A stretch of DNA of 64,000 nucleotides from Ectothiorhodospira magna (GTDB lineage: Bacteria > Pseudomonadota > Gammaproteobacteria > Ectothiorhodospirales > Ectothiorhodospiraceae). The notes beneath the pieces were generated by a model. The model was given only the letters and a program-made list of their open reading frames with translations. It ran no database searches and was not told where the DNA came from. Of the stretch, positions 1 to 7,855 are shown in pieces; within the stretch, counting starts at the first letter, position 1; each line of letters begins with the position of its first letter. The position numbers and the translations under genes were made by a program. The stretch covers positions 44,172 to 108,171 of the forward strand of contig NZ_FOFO01000006.1 in the NCBI RefSeq assembly GCF_900110965.1, read 5' to 3'.

Positions 1-2
1 TG

Positions 3-557
3 TTTCAGGATACAGCCCTCTACCTGAGCATGCTGCACCGCTTTCGAGTACAATTGCAGACCGAGTTTGCCGTGCTTGGCGGGCTGCTGGCCCGATCGGA
101 TGGACAGGCCGCCAAGCCCCTGCTCCATACCCTCAAGGGGTTGGCGGGCACCATGGGAGCGCGACGCCTGGAAGGCGCTGCCCGGGCGCTGGAACAGGTT
201 CTGGCCGACGGCATTCTGCCGGATGCCCCGCGTCAGGCTTTCCTTGATGCCCTGGACGAACTCGAGGAGAGCCTGTCCACCCTGCCCGCCGCCGAGGCGA
301 TACCGGACGCTCCGGTGGATGATCCCGACCTGGCCGCCCGAACCGTCGGCGAGGTGCATGGCGCCCTGCACCGGGGGGAATGGGTGTCCGCCGAGCGCTG
401 GCGCGTTGTGGCTGCCTGGCTGCGGCATCACGGGGACCGGACTCTGGTCATCGAACTGGAGCGGCTGATGGATGCCCTGGAGTATGATCGGGCCGCCGCT
501 CTGCTGGAAACACTGGCCCGACAGGCTGGTCTGGAGTTGAAGTGCGATGGTGAATGA
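3..557 (+). CDS. C-terminal part of a signalling protein ending in an Hpt domain (partial, 5' end outside window)
   Basis: The frame is open to the left window edge, so only the C-terminal 184 or so residues are seen. The motif HTLKGLAGTMGA is the phospho-accepting histidine site of a histidine phosphotransfer domain. The following helices and a second helical segment up to the stop resemble the tail of BarA/EvgS-type hybrid kinases. The hybrid kinase at 20889-24038 ends in a comparable Hpt. The stop overlaps the start of the diguanylate cyclase gene at 547 by 11 bases, so the two are probably cotranscribed and the Hpt may feed phosphate to that receiver domain (inference). Whether the missing N-terminus is a kinase cannot be seen. 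Confidence 0.8.
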   Translation, partial: FQDTALYLSMLHRFRVQLQTEFAVLGGLLARSDGQAAKPLLHTLKGLAGTMGARRLEGAARALEQVLADGILPDAPRQAFLDALDELEESLSTLPAAEAIPDAPVDDPDLAARTVGEVHGALHRGEWVSAERWRVVAAWLRHHGDRTLVIELERLMDALEYDRAAALLETLARQAGLELKCDGE

Positions 558-1461
558 GGAGAAAGGCTCGATCCTGATCGTGGACGATCAGCCCGCCAAC
601 ATCCATGCGCTGGCCAATCTGCTCAACGGAGATTACCGCATCCTGACCGCGACCACCGCGGCCAGGGCACTGACCCTGGCCGGTCGGGATGGGGGGCCGG
701 ACCTGATCCTGCTGGACATCCTCATGCCGGACATGGACGGCTACGAACTGTGCTACCGGCTCAAGGAGGACGAGCGCACCCGGCACATTCCCGTCATCTT
801 TGTCACCGCCCTGGACCATGATGCTCACGAGGAAAAGGGCTTTGACCTGGGAGCCGCGGATTACATCTCCAAACCCTTCAATCCAGCCATTGTGCGGGCG
901 CGGGTGCGCAATCAGGTCAATCTCAAGCGCAAGACCGATCTGCTGGAGCGGATTGCCCTGCGGGACGGGTTGACGGAGATTCCCAACCGTCGCCAGTTCG
1001 ACGCCAGGCTGGCGGAAGAGTGGGCGCGTCTGTCCCGCCGGCCAGGGTCATCTCCCTTGTCCCTGCTGATGATCGACGTGGACCATTTCAAGGCGTACAA
1101 CGACCATTACGGCCACGGGGCCGGAGATACGGCCCTGCGTCGGGTGGCCCAGGCCCTGGAGGGCAGCCTGTCCCGTCCGGCGGATCTGGTGGCCCGCTAC
1201 GGCGGCGAGGAATTCGTGGCCCTGCTGCCGGAGACCGATCTCGTGGGGGCGCGCCATGTCGGGGCGACCATGCTGGCGGCGGTGGCCCGATTGCGGATTC
1301 CCCACGGCCATTCCACGGCCTCCCCCTGCCTGAGCATCAGCATCGGGGTGGCCACCCATGACGGGGAGTCCCCCCAACCTTCCGTGGAAGCCCTTAAGCA
1401 GGCGGCGGACCAGGCCCTCTACCGGGCCAAGATCCAGGGCCGCAACCGGGTGGTGGATTGA
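547..1461 (+). CDS. Response regulator with GGDEF domain (diguanylate cyclase)
   Basis: Receiver domain at about residues 8-125 (phospho-acceptor Asp57 in LLDILMPDMDG, Lys109 in SKPF), then a GGDEF domain at about 135-304. The active-site motif is GGEEF (219-223), so it should convert 2 GTP to cyclic di-GMP. RPAD (210-213), exactly five residues before it, fits the RxxD inhibitory I-site. A GGAG Shine-Dalgarno lies about 10 bases before the ATG. The gene is convergent with the stressosome operon, ending 15 bases from the ParA stop. Known Vibrio stressosome loci also end in a two-component system with a GGDEF regulator, so this cyclase may be the output, activated by the nearby kinase or the upstream Hpt (inference). 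Confidence 0.92.
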   Translation: MVNEEKGSILIVDDQPANIHALANLLNGDYRILTATTAARALTLAGRDGGPDLILLDILMPDMDGYELCYRLKEDERTRHIPVIFVTALDHDAHEEKGFDLGAADYISKPFNPAIVRARVRNQVNLKRKTDLLERIALRDGLTEIPNRRQFDARLAEEWARLSRRPGSSPLSLLMIDVDHFKAYNDHYGHGAGDTALRRVAQALEGSLSRPADLVARYGGEEFVALLPETDLVGARHVGATMLAAVARLRIPHGHSTASPCLSISIGVATHDGESPQPSVEALKQAADQALYRAKIQGRNRVVD

Positions 1462-1476
1462 GCGGGAGATTTCCCC

Positions 1477-2259
1477 TCAAGGGGATGTTTCCATGCGCCG
1501 GGTGATGGCCTGGAACACATCCCGATAATCCTCGTTGCCCCGGCTGCGGGGGGCGTAGAGCCGGATCGGCTTGCCGGCGGCAAAGGATTCCGCCAGTTTG
1601 ATGTCATTGCGAATGCCCCCCAATACCCGCTCTTCGCCGAACTGCCGGGCCACCTGATCACGGATGGCCTGGTGCTGGCGCACCCGCAGGTCCAGCATCA
1701 CCGGTAGCACCCCCATCAGACGCAACCCCGCATTGCCGCCCATGGCCACCCTGAAGAACACCTTGGACAGCTGCCGGACCCCTTCTCCCGCCAGCGGGTG
1801 CGGCAAGAAGGGAATGACGGCCCAATGGGCCGCCGCCAGGGCATTGAGCAGCAGATGGTCCAGGGACGGGGGGGAATCGATCACGATCTGATCGTAGTGC
1901 CGGGCCAGTTCCGGGTCCGCCAGGGCGCGGGCCAGCACCTGTTCGTCGTCGGGCGCCCGACCATGCTGGAAATCCGGATTGGCGGGCGCCAGGTCCAGAC
2001 CCAGGCAGCAGGTATGGCGGATCGCTGCTGTCAGCGGCAACCCGGAGCCGTCGAATAGATGGTGGGCGGAAGGTTGCCCCGGCGTCCAGGTCACCCCCAG
2101 ACCCAGGGCGCAATGCCCCTGGGTATCCAGGTCGATGAGCAGGGTGCGCCGGCCAGCGGCAGCAAATTCCGCCGCCAGATTCACTGCCGTGGTGGTCTTG
2201 CCAGTGCCCCCCTTGCGGTTGCTGACCACCAGTACATCGGGGCTACCTGGCCGGTTCAA
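1477..2259 (-). CDS. ParA/MinD-type ATPase, last gene of the chemosensory-stressosome operon
   Basis: The deviant Walker A motif SNRKGGTGKTTTAVNLA, the DLDTQGH switch and IVIDSPPSLDHL identify a ParA-family ATPase of about 260 residues. No parB or parS is nearby, so a plasmid or chromosome role is unlikely. ParA-like proteins in chemotaxis operons (ParC of Vibrio, PpfA of Rhodobacter) position chemosensory arrays, and the cytoplasmic MCP at 15760-17682 would be a natural client (inference). The start appears to be TTG at 2259, giving a TTGA overlap with the response-regulator stop; a GAGGA sequence lies about 10 bases upstream. GTG codons further in are possible but would crowd the P-loop. 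Confidence 0.88.
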   Translation of the reverse strand: MNRPGSPDVLVVSNRKGGTGKTTTAVNLAAEFAAAGRRTLLIDLDTQGHCALGLGVTWTPGQPSAHHLFDGSGLPLTAAIRHTCCLGLDLAPANPDFQHGRAPDDEQVLARALADPELARHYDQIVIDSPPSLDHLLLNALAAAHWAVIPFLPHPLAGEGVRQLSKVFFRVAMGGNAGLRLMGVLPVMLDLRVRQHQAIRDQVARQFGEERVLGGIRNDIKLAESFAAGKPIRLYAPRSRGNEDYRDVFQAITRRMETSP

Positions 2260-2624
2260 CGCAGGGCGTCCTCGATCACCCGGCGCAGGGTCTCCCGGCT
2301 GAAGGGCTTGGCCAGGGTGGCCTTGACCCCCATCAGTTCGGCGGATTCCAGATTGAATTCCAGGCTGATGGATCGGCGCCCGCCAGACATGGCGATGATG
2401 GGAATCGGGCTGTTTTTCTGTTTGAGGGTGGTGATCAGCTCGATACCATCTCCATCGGGCATCAGGATATCGGTGATGATCAGATCCGGCGTCTGGGTGT
2501 TCAGCAGTTTCAGGGCCTGGCCACCACTGCCGGCGGTGAGAATATGAAAGCCTTCCCGGCTCAGCATTTCCTGCAGCATGGTGCGAAAGGTGTCGTCGTC
2601 GTCAACGATGAGGATTGTGGTCAT
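2256..2624 (-). CDS. Single-domain response regulator (CheY-like receiver)
   Basis: A 122-residue receiver domain with acidic pocket DDD (8-10), phospho-acceptor Asp52 in TDILMPDGDG and the conserved Lys in AKPFS. No output domain follows. It lies directly after the RsbU-N-like histidine kinase and is the obvious phosphorylation partner. In the Vibrio stressosome loci the corresponding regulator carries GGDEF; here the GGDEF protein is separate and convergent. The start ATG is one base after the last copy of an 84-bp tandem duplication, whose junction also supplies the CAGGACA sequence that may serve as ribosome binding site. Confidence 0.9.
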   Translation of the reverse strand: MTTILIVDDDDTFRTMLQEMLSREGFHILTAGSGGQALKLLNTQTPDLIITDILMPDGDGIELITTLKQKNSPIPIIAMSGGRRSISLEFNLESAELMGVKATLAKPFSRETLRRVIEDALR

Positions 2625-2625
2625 G

Positions 2626-2793
2626 ATGTCCTGTATTGATAGGGTTTTATGGGGATGGCGCCTGGGCGGTGTCCGGGGTACCTGCTCCGCCCAGGGCCGG
2701 CAGGTCGATATGTCCTGTATTGATAGGGTTTTATGGGGATGGCGCCTGGGCGGTGTCCGGGGTACCTGCTCCGCCCAGGGCCGGCAGGTCGAT
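2626..2793. repeat. Perfect 84-bp tandem duplication
   Basis: Bases 2626-2709 and 2710-2793 are identical by direct reading. The unit holds the last 20 or so codons of the histidine kinase gene, its TAA stop and the spacer up to the next start codon. The copy nearer the kinase encodes its true C-terminus; the other copy is an untranslated echo beyond the stop. The length is a multiple of three. Perfect identity implies a recent event or selection against divergence; an assembly artefact is possible. Confidence 0.97.
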
Positions 2794-3807
2794 ACTGAAC
2801 CGGGTGCCTACGCCGGGGGTGCTTTCCAACCCGATATGGCCCCCCAAGCCGGTCACCAGACCGTGGATTACCGACAGCCCCAGGCCGGTCCCCTTGCCGG
2901 GAGGCTTGGTGGTGAAAAACGGGTCGAAGATACGCGCCTGCAATTCTGATGGAATACCCTCGCCGTTGTCAGTGACGGTGAGGCGGATCATGGGGGTGGC
3001 GCACTCCGGCGTGGATGTCAGGGCGTCGATGCCGACCCGGATCAGCCCCTCCCGGGCCTGGATGGCATCGGCGGCATTGATGCACAGGTTCATGATGATC
3101 TGCTGGATCTGGTTATGTTCGGCCATCACCCAGGCGGGGCCGGGATTCCCCTCCAGCTCCAGCCGGATATGGGCAGGCAGGGTGGCCCGCAGCAGTTCAA
3201 TGGTTTCTCTAACAGCCGGTACCACATCCATCGGCTCGGGGGTTTCCGGCATGGTCCGGGCAAATTCCAGCAGACCGGCGGTCAGATCCCGGGCGCGGAA
3301 GCTGGATTGGAGGATGTGATGCAGGTAGCGGGCGCCGCTACTGTCGGCGGGTATCTCGTCGGTGAGCAGTTCGCTAAAGCCGATGATGCTGCCAAGGATG
3401 TTGTTGAATTCATGGGCCACCCCCGCCGCCAGGGTGCCGATGGCCTCCAGACGGCGCAACTGGTCCAGACGGGCGGTGAGGATGGCATGGGTGCGCTGTT
3501 CCACCTGTTCCCGAAAGGCCAGGCTGTAGGCCATGTAGGCTTCCATCAACGGTGCTGTGACCCGATCGGCCACGATGGCCAGCGGCAGTTCCGGATGGGC
3601 TTTGGCCAGGGCCACCAGGGCGGCATGATGAACCTCGCTGACCTCCTCCAGGGGTAATTCGCGGTTGACCATCTCCTGCCCCAGGGCGGCAGCTTCGATC
3701 AGGGCCTGTTCCGTGGTCAGGGGATCGTCAGACAGGGCCACCTGCAGCAGCAGCCGGGTGTAGCTGGCCGTGATCTCGCCCATGGGGTTGGTGGTGGACT
3801 CAGCCAT
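2731..3807 (-). CDS. Histidine kinase with RsbU-like N-terminal domain
   Basis: 358 residues, no membrane segments. Residues about 125-350 are a kinase core: H-box VAHEFNNILGSIIGFSELL, N-box NLCINAADAIQ, G-boxes DNGEGIP and GKGTGLGLSVIHGL. The first 110 residues are helical and closely resemble, from memory, the RsbU N-terminus of Bacillus (pattern SYTRLL...EEVSEVHHAAL...EAYMAYSLAFREQ), the part that binds RsbT. With rsbR-rsbS-rsbT just upstream, the likely model is that released RsbT binds and switches this kinase, which then phosphorylates the adjacent receiver (inference). The start overlaps the rsbX stop by 8 bases. The C-terminus lies in an 84-bp tandem duplication. Confidence 0.9.
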   Translation of the reverse strand: MAESTTNPMGEITASYTRLLLQVALSDDPLTTEQALIEAAALGQEMVNRELPLEEVSEVHHAALVALAKAHPELPLAIVADRVTAPLMEAYMAYSLAFREQVEQRTHAILTARLDQLRRLEAIGTLAAGVAHEFNNILGSIIGFSELLTDEIPADSSGARYLHHILQSSFRARDLTAGLLEFARTMPETPEPMDVVPAVRETIELLRATLPAHIRLELEGNPGPAWVMAEHNQIQQIIMNLCINAADAIQAREGLIRVGIDALTSTPECATPMIRLTVTDNGEGIPSELQARIFDPFFTTKPPGKGTGLGLSVIHGLVTGLGGHIGLESTPGVGTRFSIDLPALGGAGTPDTAQAPSP

Positions 3808-4387
3808 GGCAATACAGAAGAATGGCGGCGTCGTCGTTATCCCGTGCCCAGCGTTGCAGCAAGGTCAGGGCGGTGTGCGGTGTTGGCAGGGCCGCTTCCA
3901 GGGCGGCGGCTATCGGCACGTCTTCCCGAATGCCATCGGAGAACATCACCAGCCAGTCTCCCGGTTGCAGGTGATGGCGTTCCACATGGAGATGATGAAA
4001 ACCGGCCCCGACAATGCCTCTGGCCCCGCCAAGCCGGGTCAGGCGCCCCTGGTGCAGCAGCAGGGAGCGGACATTGCCGACGGCCACATGGGTCAGTTGA
4101 CCCGCCGGATCGATACAGGCCACGGCCAGGGCCACCCCGCGGGTGCCCCGCAACAGGGTATCGCAGCGGCTGATACATTCAGTCAGGGGCAGGGCGCTCA
4201 AGGTGGGTAAATGGTCCATGGCCCGGCTGGCGGCATCATGGGCCTCCGGGCCATGGCCCAGGCCGTCGGCCAGAGCCATCCACAGGGCCTGTTCCCGATG
4301 CCAGCAGTGGATCTGGTCGCCGCAGAGGGTTTCGCCGGGCATGGGTCTTAGGGCATGCACCGGGGGATTGGACAACGTGTCTGTCAT
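3800..4387 (-). CDS. rsbX: PP2C-type phosphatase, RsbX-like
   Basis: About 195 residues with the metal-binding pattern of small PP2C phosphatases: GD near residue 20, ADGLGHG, the GN turn in VAVGNVRSLL, SDGI and a late DDAAI. Size and place at the end of an rsbR-rsbS-rsbT run match RsbX, which dephosphorylates RsbR and RsbS and resets the stressosome. The ATG at 4387 makes an ATGA overlap with the preceding kinase stop and is preferred over an upstream in-frame start that would add 14 residues. It is unlikely to be an RsbU/RsbP-type phosphatase because it lacks a sensory N-terminus. Confidence 0.85.
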   Translation of the reverse strand: MTDTLSNPPVHALRPMPGETLCGDQIHCWHREQALWMALADGLGHGPEAHDAASRAMDHLPTLSALPLTECISRCDTLLRGTRGVALAVACIDPAGQLTHVAVGNVRSLLLHQGRLTRLGGARGIVGAGFHHLHVERHHLQPGDWLVMFSDGIREDVPIAAALEAALPTPHTALTLLQRWARDNDDAAILLYCHG

Positions 4388-4866
4388 GTAGCTGCTCGCT
4401 TGGGCTCCGGGGTTTCTGCCTGCCGCCATTTGACCGCCCTGACATGGGTGCCCTGACCTGGCGTGGAGCGAATGTAAAATTCATCCATCAGTCGGCTGGC
4501 GCCCGGCAGGCCGCAACCCAGCCGGCTGGCGGTGCTGTAGCCTTCGGTCATGGCCAGGGTCAGATCGACAATACCCGGCCCCTGATCCTCGGCGATGACT
4601 TCCAGACCCGTGGGGTGGCCATCCGGGCCAGCCAATGGCCGCAGATACACATGACCGCCGCCGGCATGGACCGCCAGATTACTGGCCAGTTCGGAGGTGG
4701 CGGTGGCCACGTGATAGGCCAGGTTCCGGGTGAATCCCAACCGTTCAGCCAGTTGTCGGGCTGTTCTTGCCGCCTGCATCACGTGCTGTTCTCCCCGGAT
4801 ACAGATGACGTGCAGGCCCCGTTCCCGGGCCACCGGGCCGGTATCCGGCGGTGCGGCAACAGGCAT
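4384..4866 (-). CDS. Second RsbT-like serine/threonine kinase (HATPase family)
   Basis: About 160 residues. The GHKL ATPase core shows the N-box TSELASNLAVHAGGG, G1-type EDQGPGI, and the RsbT signature GYSTASRLGCGLPGASRLMDEF followed by GTHVRAVKWR. It is a diverged paralogue of the preceding gene, with a longer N-terminal leader. The duplicated RsbT may divide labour: one phosphorylating RsbR/RsbS, the other acting on an output partner such as the RsbU-N kinase or the small STAS-like protein (inference). The ATG at 4866 lies one base after the stop of the first rsbT (TGACATG); a start 33 bases upstream, overlapping that gene, is possible. Confidence 0.85.
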   Translation of the reverse strand: MPVAAPPDTGPVARERGLHVICIRGEQHVMQAARTARQLAERLGFTRNLAYHVATATSELASNLAVHAGGGHVYLRPLAGPDGHPTGLEVIAEDQGPGIVDLTLAMTEGYSTASRLGCGLPGASRLMDEFYIRSTPGQGTHVRAVKWRQAETPEPKRAAT

Positions 4867-4867
4867 G

Positions 4868-5278
4868 TCAGGCCGGTTTGCGGACGGTGATGATGACACG
4901 GGTCATTCCGGGGCTGGAACTGATGTGAAAATCGTCCACCAGCCGGCGGGTGCCCGGCAATCCGGCGCCCAGGCCGTTGCTGGTGCTGAAGCCATCTTCC
5001 ATGGCCAGGATCAGATCGGCAATGCCGGGACCATGATCCTCGATGGTGATCTGCACCACCCGCTCCCTGGCATCCGACAGATCCTCAATCATACAGTGTC
5101 CCGTCCCGGCATACTGGATCACGTTGCGGGTCAGTTCCGAGACCGCCGTGGCCAGCCGGGTTTGGTGGGCCTTGCCAAAACCCAACTGATTGCTCATTTC
5201 CCGAGCCGCATGGCGGGCGGTGACGATATCGGCACTGTTGCCGATGGCAAGTTCAATGCTTGGCAGTCGCTCAGTCAT
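4868..5278 (-). CDS. rsbT: RsbT serine/threonine kinase of the stressosome
   Basis: About 136 residues, the usual RsbT length. Motifs are AVSELTRNVIQYAG (N-box), EDHGPGI (G1) and GFSTSNGLGAGLPGTRRLVDDF (G2 region), all diagnostic of RsbT rather than RsbW. RsbT sits on the RsbR/RsbS core, phosphorylates both after a stimulus, then leaves to activate a downstream partner. The ATG at 5278 overlaps the rsbS stop; other ATGs at 5287 and 5284 are nearby, and a much longer frame up to 5362 would eat deep into rsbS and is rejected. A second RsbT-like gene follows immediately. Confidence 0.9.
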   Translation of the reverse strand: MTERLPSIELAIGNSADIVTARHAAREMSNQLGFGKAHQTRLATAVSELTRNVIQYAGTGHCMIEDLSDARERVVQITIEDHGPGIADLILAMEDGFSTSNGLGAGLPGTRRLVDDFHISSSPGMTRVIITVRKPA

Positions 5279-5666
5279 CTCCATCATCCGTAAAGCGGAT
5301 GTCGCCCCGGCCGGCAATGCGGGTTTTGAGCATGTCCAGGCCCTGATCCAGATTGAAGGCACAATCAGCGCCGATCAGATCCCGGCCCATCTCGATCAGA
5401 GTGATGGCGACGAAGGGCTGGATGCCGCAGATCATCACCTCCGCCCCCAGCAAACGCACCATGCTGGCGGTGTCGTTGATGACCCGGGCCATGTAGGAGT
5501 CCACCACATCCAGGGCCGTGATGTCCACGGCCACCCCCAGGGCTTCGATTTCCGCGACCTTGTTCACCAGATCCGACTGAAACTGCATGGCTTCGTTGTC
5601 GGTGAGATCTTCCTGGATGGAGACCAGCAGGATCCGGTTCAGGCGCAGGATGGGAATCTTTTTCAT
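5271..5666 (-). CDS. rsbS: RsbS, STAS-domain stressosome scaffold protein
   Basis: About 131 residues consisting of one STAS domain. The start IPILRLNRILLVSIQ and the motif VVDSYMARVINDTASMVRLLGAEV (read in parts) match RsbS closely; Ser57 in VVDSY is where Bacillus RsbS is phosphorylated by RsbT. With RsbR it would form the pseudo-icosahedral stressosome core. ATG at 5666 gives an ATGA overlap with rsbR; an upstream start would add ten residues inside rsbR and is not needed. It is followed directly by rsbT. Confidence 0.93.
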   Translation of the reverse strand: MKKIPILRLNRILLVSIQEDLTDNEAMQFQSDLVNKVAEIEALGVAVDITALDVVDSYMARVINDTASMVRLLGAEVMICGIQPFVAITLIEMGRDLIGADCAFNLDQGLDMLKTRIAGRGDIRFTDDGDD

Positions 5667-6529
5667 CGACCAGAATCCTCCATGCTGGCGATACATTTGC
5701 CGGTGAGCAGCAGGGCTTCGGCAATCCCGGCCCGCAGGCTGGCCCGGCAGGTCACATCACCAAAACGGATACCCAGTTTGGTCAGGGTCTGGGCACCTTC
5801 CGGGCTGATGCCGGTGAGCACCACCCGACTCCCCAGCAGGCGGGCGGCGTCGATGGTTTTCATGATGTGCTGGGCCACGCTGGTGTCGATGATGGGGACG
5901 CCGGTGAGGTCGATGACCGTCACCCTGGCTTCATGGCGGGCAATGGCCTCCAGCAGATGATCGGTGACCTGGCGGGCGCGACCGGTGTCGATGATGCCCA
6001 CCAGGGGCAGCAGCAGGATCTGATGCCACAGCCGAAGCACGGGGGTGGACAACTCCATCAGGGACATGCTCTGTTCGGAAATCTGCCGGTCCCGCTGGCG
6101 GATGACGCTGTCGAAGGTGAACAGGGTGATTTGATCAAAATACCGGGTCAGCCGGGCGGTGTCCTCTGCCAGGGTTTCGGCACTGGCCTGGGGCCATTGG
6201 GCCAGATGGTCCAGCAGAACCTGACGCAGGACGAACAGCAGGGCAATGGGGTCGGTGGCATTGGCCGCATGTCTGGCCTGTTCGGTGACCATGGCCTGCA
6301 GATGTTCCTGCAGGGAAGCCTGTTCCTCCGGTCCGGGCAGGAAATCGGTGGGAGGGTCCACCAGCAGCGGGGCCATGATTTCATCAAACAGGATTTCCAT
6401 TTGCCGATTTCGGGCCTCGGTGGACAGGCTCACCGAGGTCTCGGCATCGGCCCCAGGGGATGCCTCGATCCATTCAGCGAGCATGGCTTCGCGTCGGGCC
6501 TGAAGGAATGTGGGCAGGGAAAGGGACAT
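5663..6529 (-). CDS. rsbR: RsbR-type stressosome sensor (N-terminal sensor plus C-terminal STAS domain)
   Basis: 288 residues: a helical N-terminal half (1-150) in the position of the globin-like RsbR sensor domain, a linker helix, and a STAS domain (about 160-280) with DLTGVPIIDTSVAQHIM and GISPEGAQTLTKLGI. Thr216 and Thr248 occupy the places of the RsbT-phosphorylated threonines of the family (from memory of alignments). No heme- or flavin-binding motif can be assigned by eye, so the stimulus is unknown. ATG 6529 has GGAG six bases upstream; a GTG 12 bases earlier is possible. It lies 39 bases after the membrane MCP-like gene, on the same strand. Confidence 0.9.
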   Translation of the reverse strand: MSLSLPTFLQARREAMLAEWIEASPGADAETSVSLSTEARNRQMEILFDEIMAPLLVDPPTDFLPGPEEQASLQEHLQAMVTEQARHAANATDPIALLFVLRQVLLDHLAQWPQASAETLAEDTARLTRYFDQITLFTFDSVIRQRDRQISEQSMSLMELSTPVLRLWHQILLLPLVGIIDTGRARQVTDHLLEAIARHEARVTVIDLTGVPIIDTSVAQHIMKTIDAARLLGSRVVLTGISPEGAQTLTKLGIRFGDVTCRASLRAGIAEALLLTGKCIASMEDSGR

Positions 6530-6568
6530 GGGATTCTCCACGGGTCTGGATGCCGCCCGGCGTGGGCG

Positions 6569-7843
6569 TTAGAACAGTTCGATCCGGGGGCCTGGGCCGG
6601 CATCCGCCGCCAGACCCCCGTGGTCGGGATGGCTGTGCCTGGATTCGTCCTCCAGGTAACGGGTCAGCAGTTGCTCCAGGGCCTGGGGCAGGTGTTCCAG
6701 GGCAGTTGCTGACTGCTCCATGCTGGCATAGAGTCGCCGGCGCTCGGTCAGCATGTCATTCATGCGGGTCAGGCGCTGGCCCTCCACATCCTGATACTGC
6801 ATCAATCCCAGCATGTCGGCAATCTGCTCCGCCAGTTCGGTATTGTGCTCAGTGACCACGGAAAACAGAGTCTTGTAGAACTGGCGCATGTCCTCGTAGC
6901 TGTTTTGCAGTTTCTGGAAGGCATCCACCACCTGGGTGGCCTTTTCCAGATGATGCTGAGAATCCCCCAGGTTGCTGGTGGCCAGACTGCGTTCCACCGC
7001 TTCCAGGGCCTGATTGAGTCCCGATTCGATGGTGTCGGCGGCGGTGGAGGCCCGATTGGCCAGGTCGCGCACTTCGGTGGCCACCACTGCAAATCCCCGG
7101 CCCGACTCACCGGCCCGGGCCGCTTCAATGGCTGCATTGAGGGCCAGCAGGTTGGTCTGCTGGCTGATGGCCTTGATGGAGGCAGCCAGTCCCTCCAGTT
7201 GCTTGACCTCCTGAAGGATATGGTGGATCACTTCGGCATCCTTGCGAATGGTGTCGGGCAGCGCTCCCACGAACCTGGCGATCCGGTTCATGTCTTCCAC
7301 GCCCTGCTGGATATCCACCGCCATGGTGGAGGCATTGGTGCTGGAATGGTGCAGGTAGTCCAGCAGCCGGCCAGCGGATTCGTTGAGCCGATTGGTGCGT
7401 TCGATGACCCCCAGGGTGGAGGTCTCGCTGTCTTGCAGGTTCTGTTGCAGACTGTCCTGCAGGGCCTGATCCAGGTCAGCGCTGGTGCGCAGGGCGTCCC
7501 GGCTGACCCGTAGCCGGGTTTCCGTCTTGATCAGTTCATCGTCCAGTTCCGCCAGAGTGTGGGACAGGGCGCCGGCACTGCGGTAACTGATATGAAAGAA
7601 CATCAGGCCCGCCAGCAGATTGGTCCCCAGCAGGGTAAGGCCCACGAAGACCGCCATCATCAGGGGCTCACTCACCCCCAGCCACAGGGCCAGCCGGGTG
7701 GGCAGGTCATGGGTGTAATACACCACCACGGACAGCAACAGAACGCCCAGCAGGGTGGACAGGGCCATGTTGCGGCGCAGGGCGCGGGCCTGACGCAGGG
7801 AGGCATCGGCCAGCTTGCGGCGCGGTTCCGTCAGGGCCGTCAT
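6569..7843 (-). CDS. Membrane-anchored methyl-accepting chemotaxis-like signalling protein
   Basis: 424 residues. Two hydrophobic segments (about 26-46 and 57-83) with almost no periplasmic loop, then a coiled coil carrying the receptor tip [18 protein letters not shown]...[15 protein letters not shown] (around 235-275). The lack of a periplasmic sensor means it would sense the membrane or cytoplasm, or act as a scaffold. The C-terminal part after the tip is longer than usual and contains a [12 protein letters not shown] motif, as in proteins related to CheZ-type phosphatases; phosphatase activity is only a possibility. It is the last chemosensory gene, immediately before rsbR. Confidence 0.88.
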   Translation of the reverse strand: MTALTEPRRKLADASLRQARALRRNMALSTLLGVLLLSVVVYYTHDLPTRLALWLGVSEPLMMAVFVGLTLLGTNLLAGLMFFHISYRSAGALSHTLAELDDELIKTETRLRVSRDALRTSADLDQALQDSLQQNLQDSETSTLGVIERTNRLNESAGRLLDYLHHSSTNASTMAVDIQQGVEDMNRIARFVGALPDTIRKDAEVIHHILQEVKQLEGLAASIKAISQQTNLLALNAAIEAARAGESGRGFAVVATEVRDLANRASTAADTIESGLNQALEAVERSLATSNLGDSQHHLEKATQVVDAFQKLQNSYEDMRQFYKTLFSVVTEHNTELAEQIADMLGLMQYQDVEGQRLTRMNDMLTERRRLYASMEQSATALEHLPQALEQLLTRYLEDESRHSHPDHGGLAADAGPGPRIELF

Positions 7844-7855
7844 CAGGGGGTATCC

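Noticed and set aside
1472..1485. Bidirectional terminator between the REC-GGDEF and ParA genes
   Set aside because: TCCCC/GGGGA is only five pairs, lies partly inside the ParA coding end and has no proper T run.
1477..2259. Plasmid-type parA partition locus
   Set aside because: No parB or iteron-like centromere repeats nearby; genomic context is a signalling operon.
4384..5278. RsbW-type anti-sigma factor for one of the two kinases
   Set aside because: Both carry the GLPG-x-x-RLxD/E signature of RsbT, and no sigma-B-like gene is in the window.
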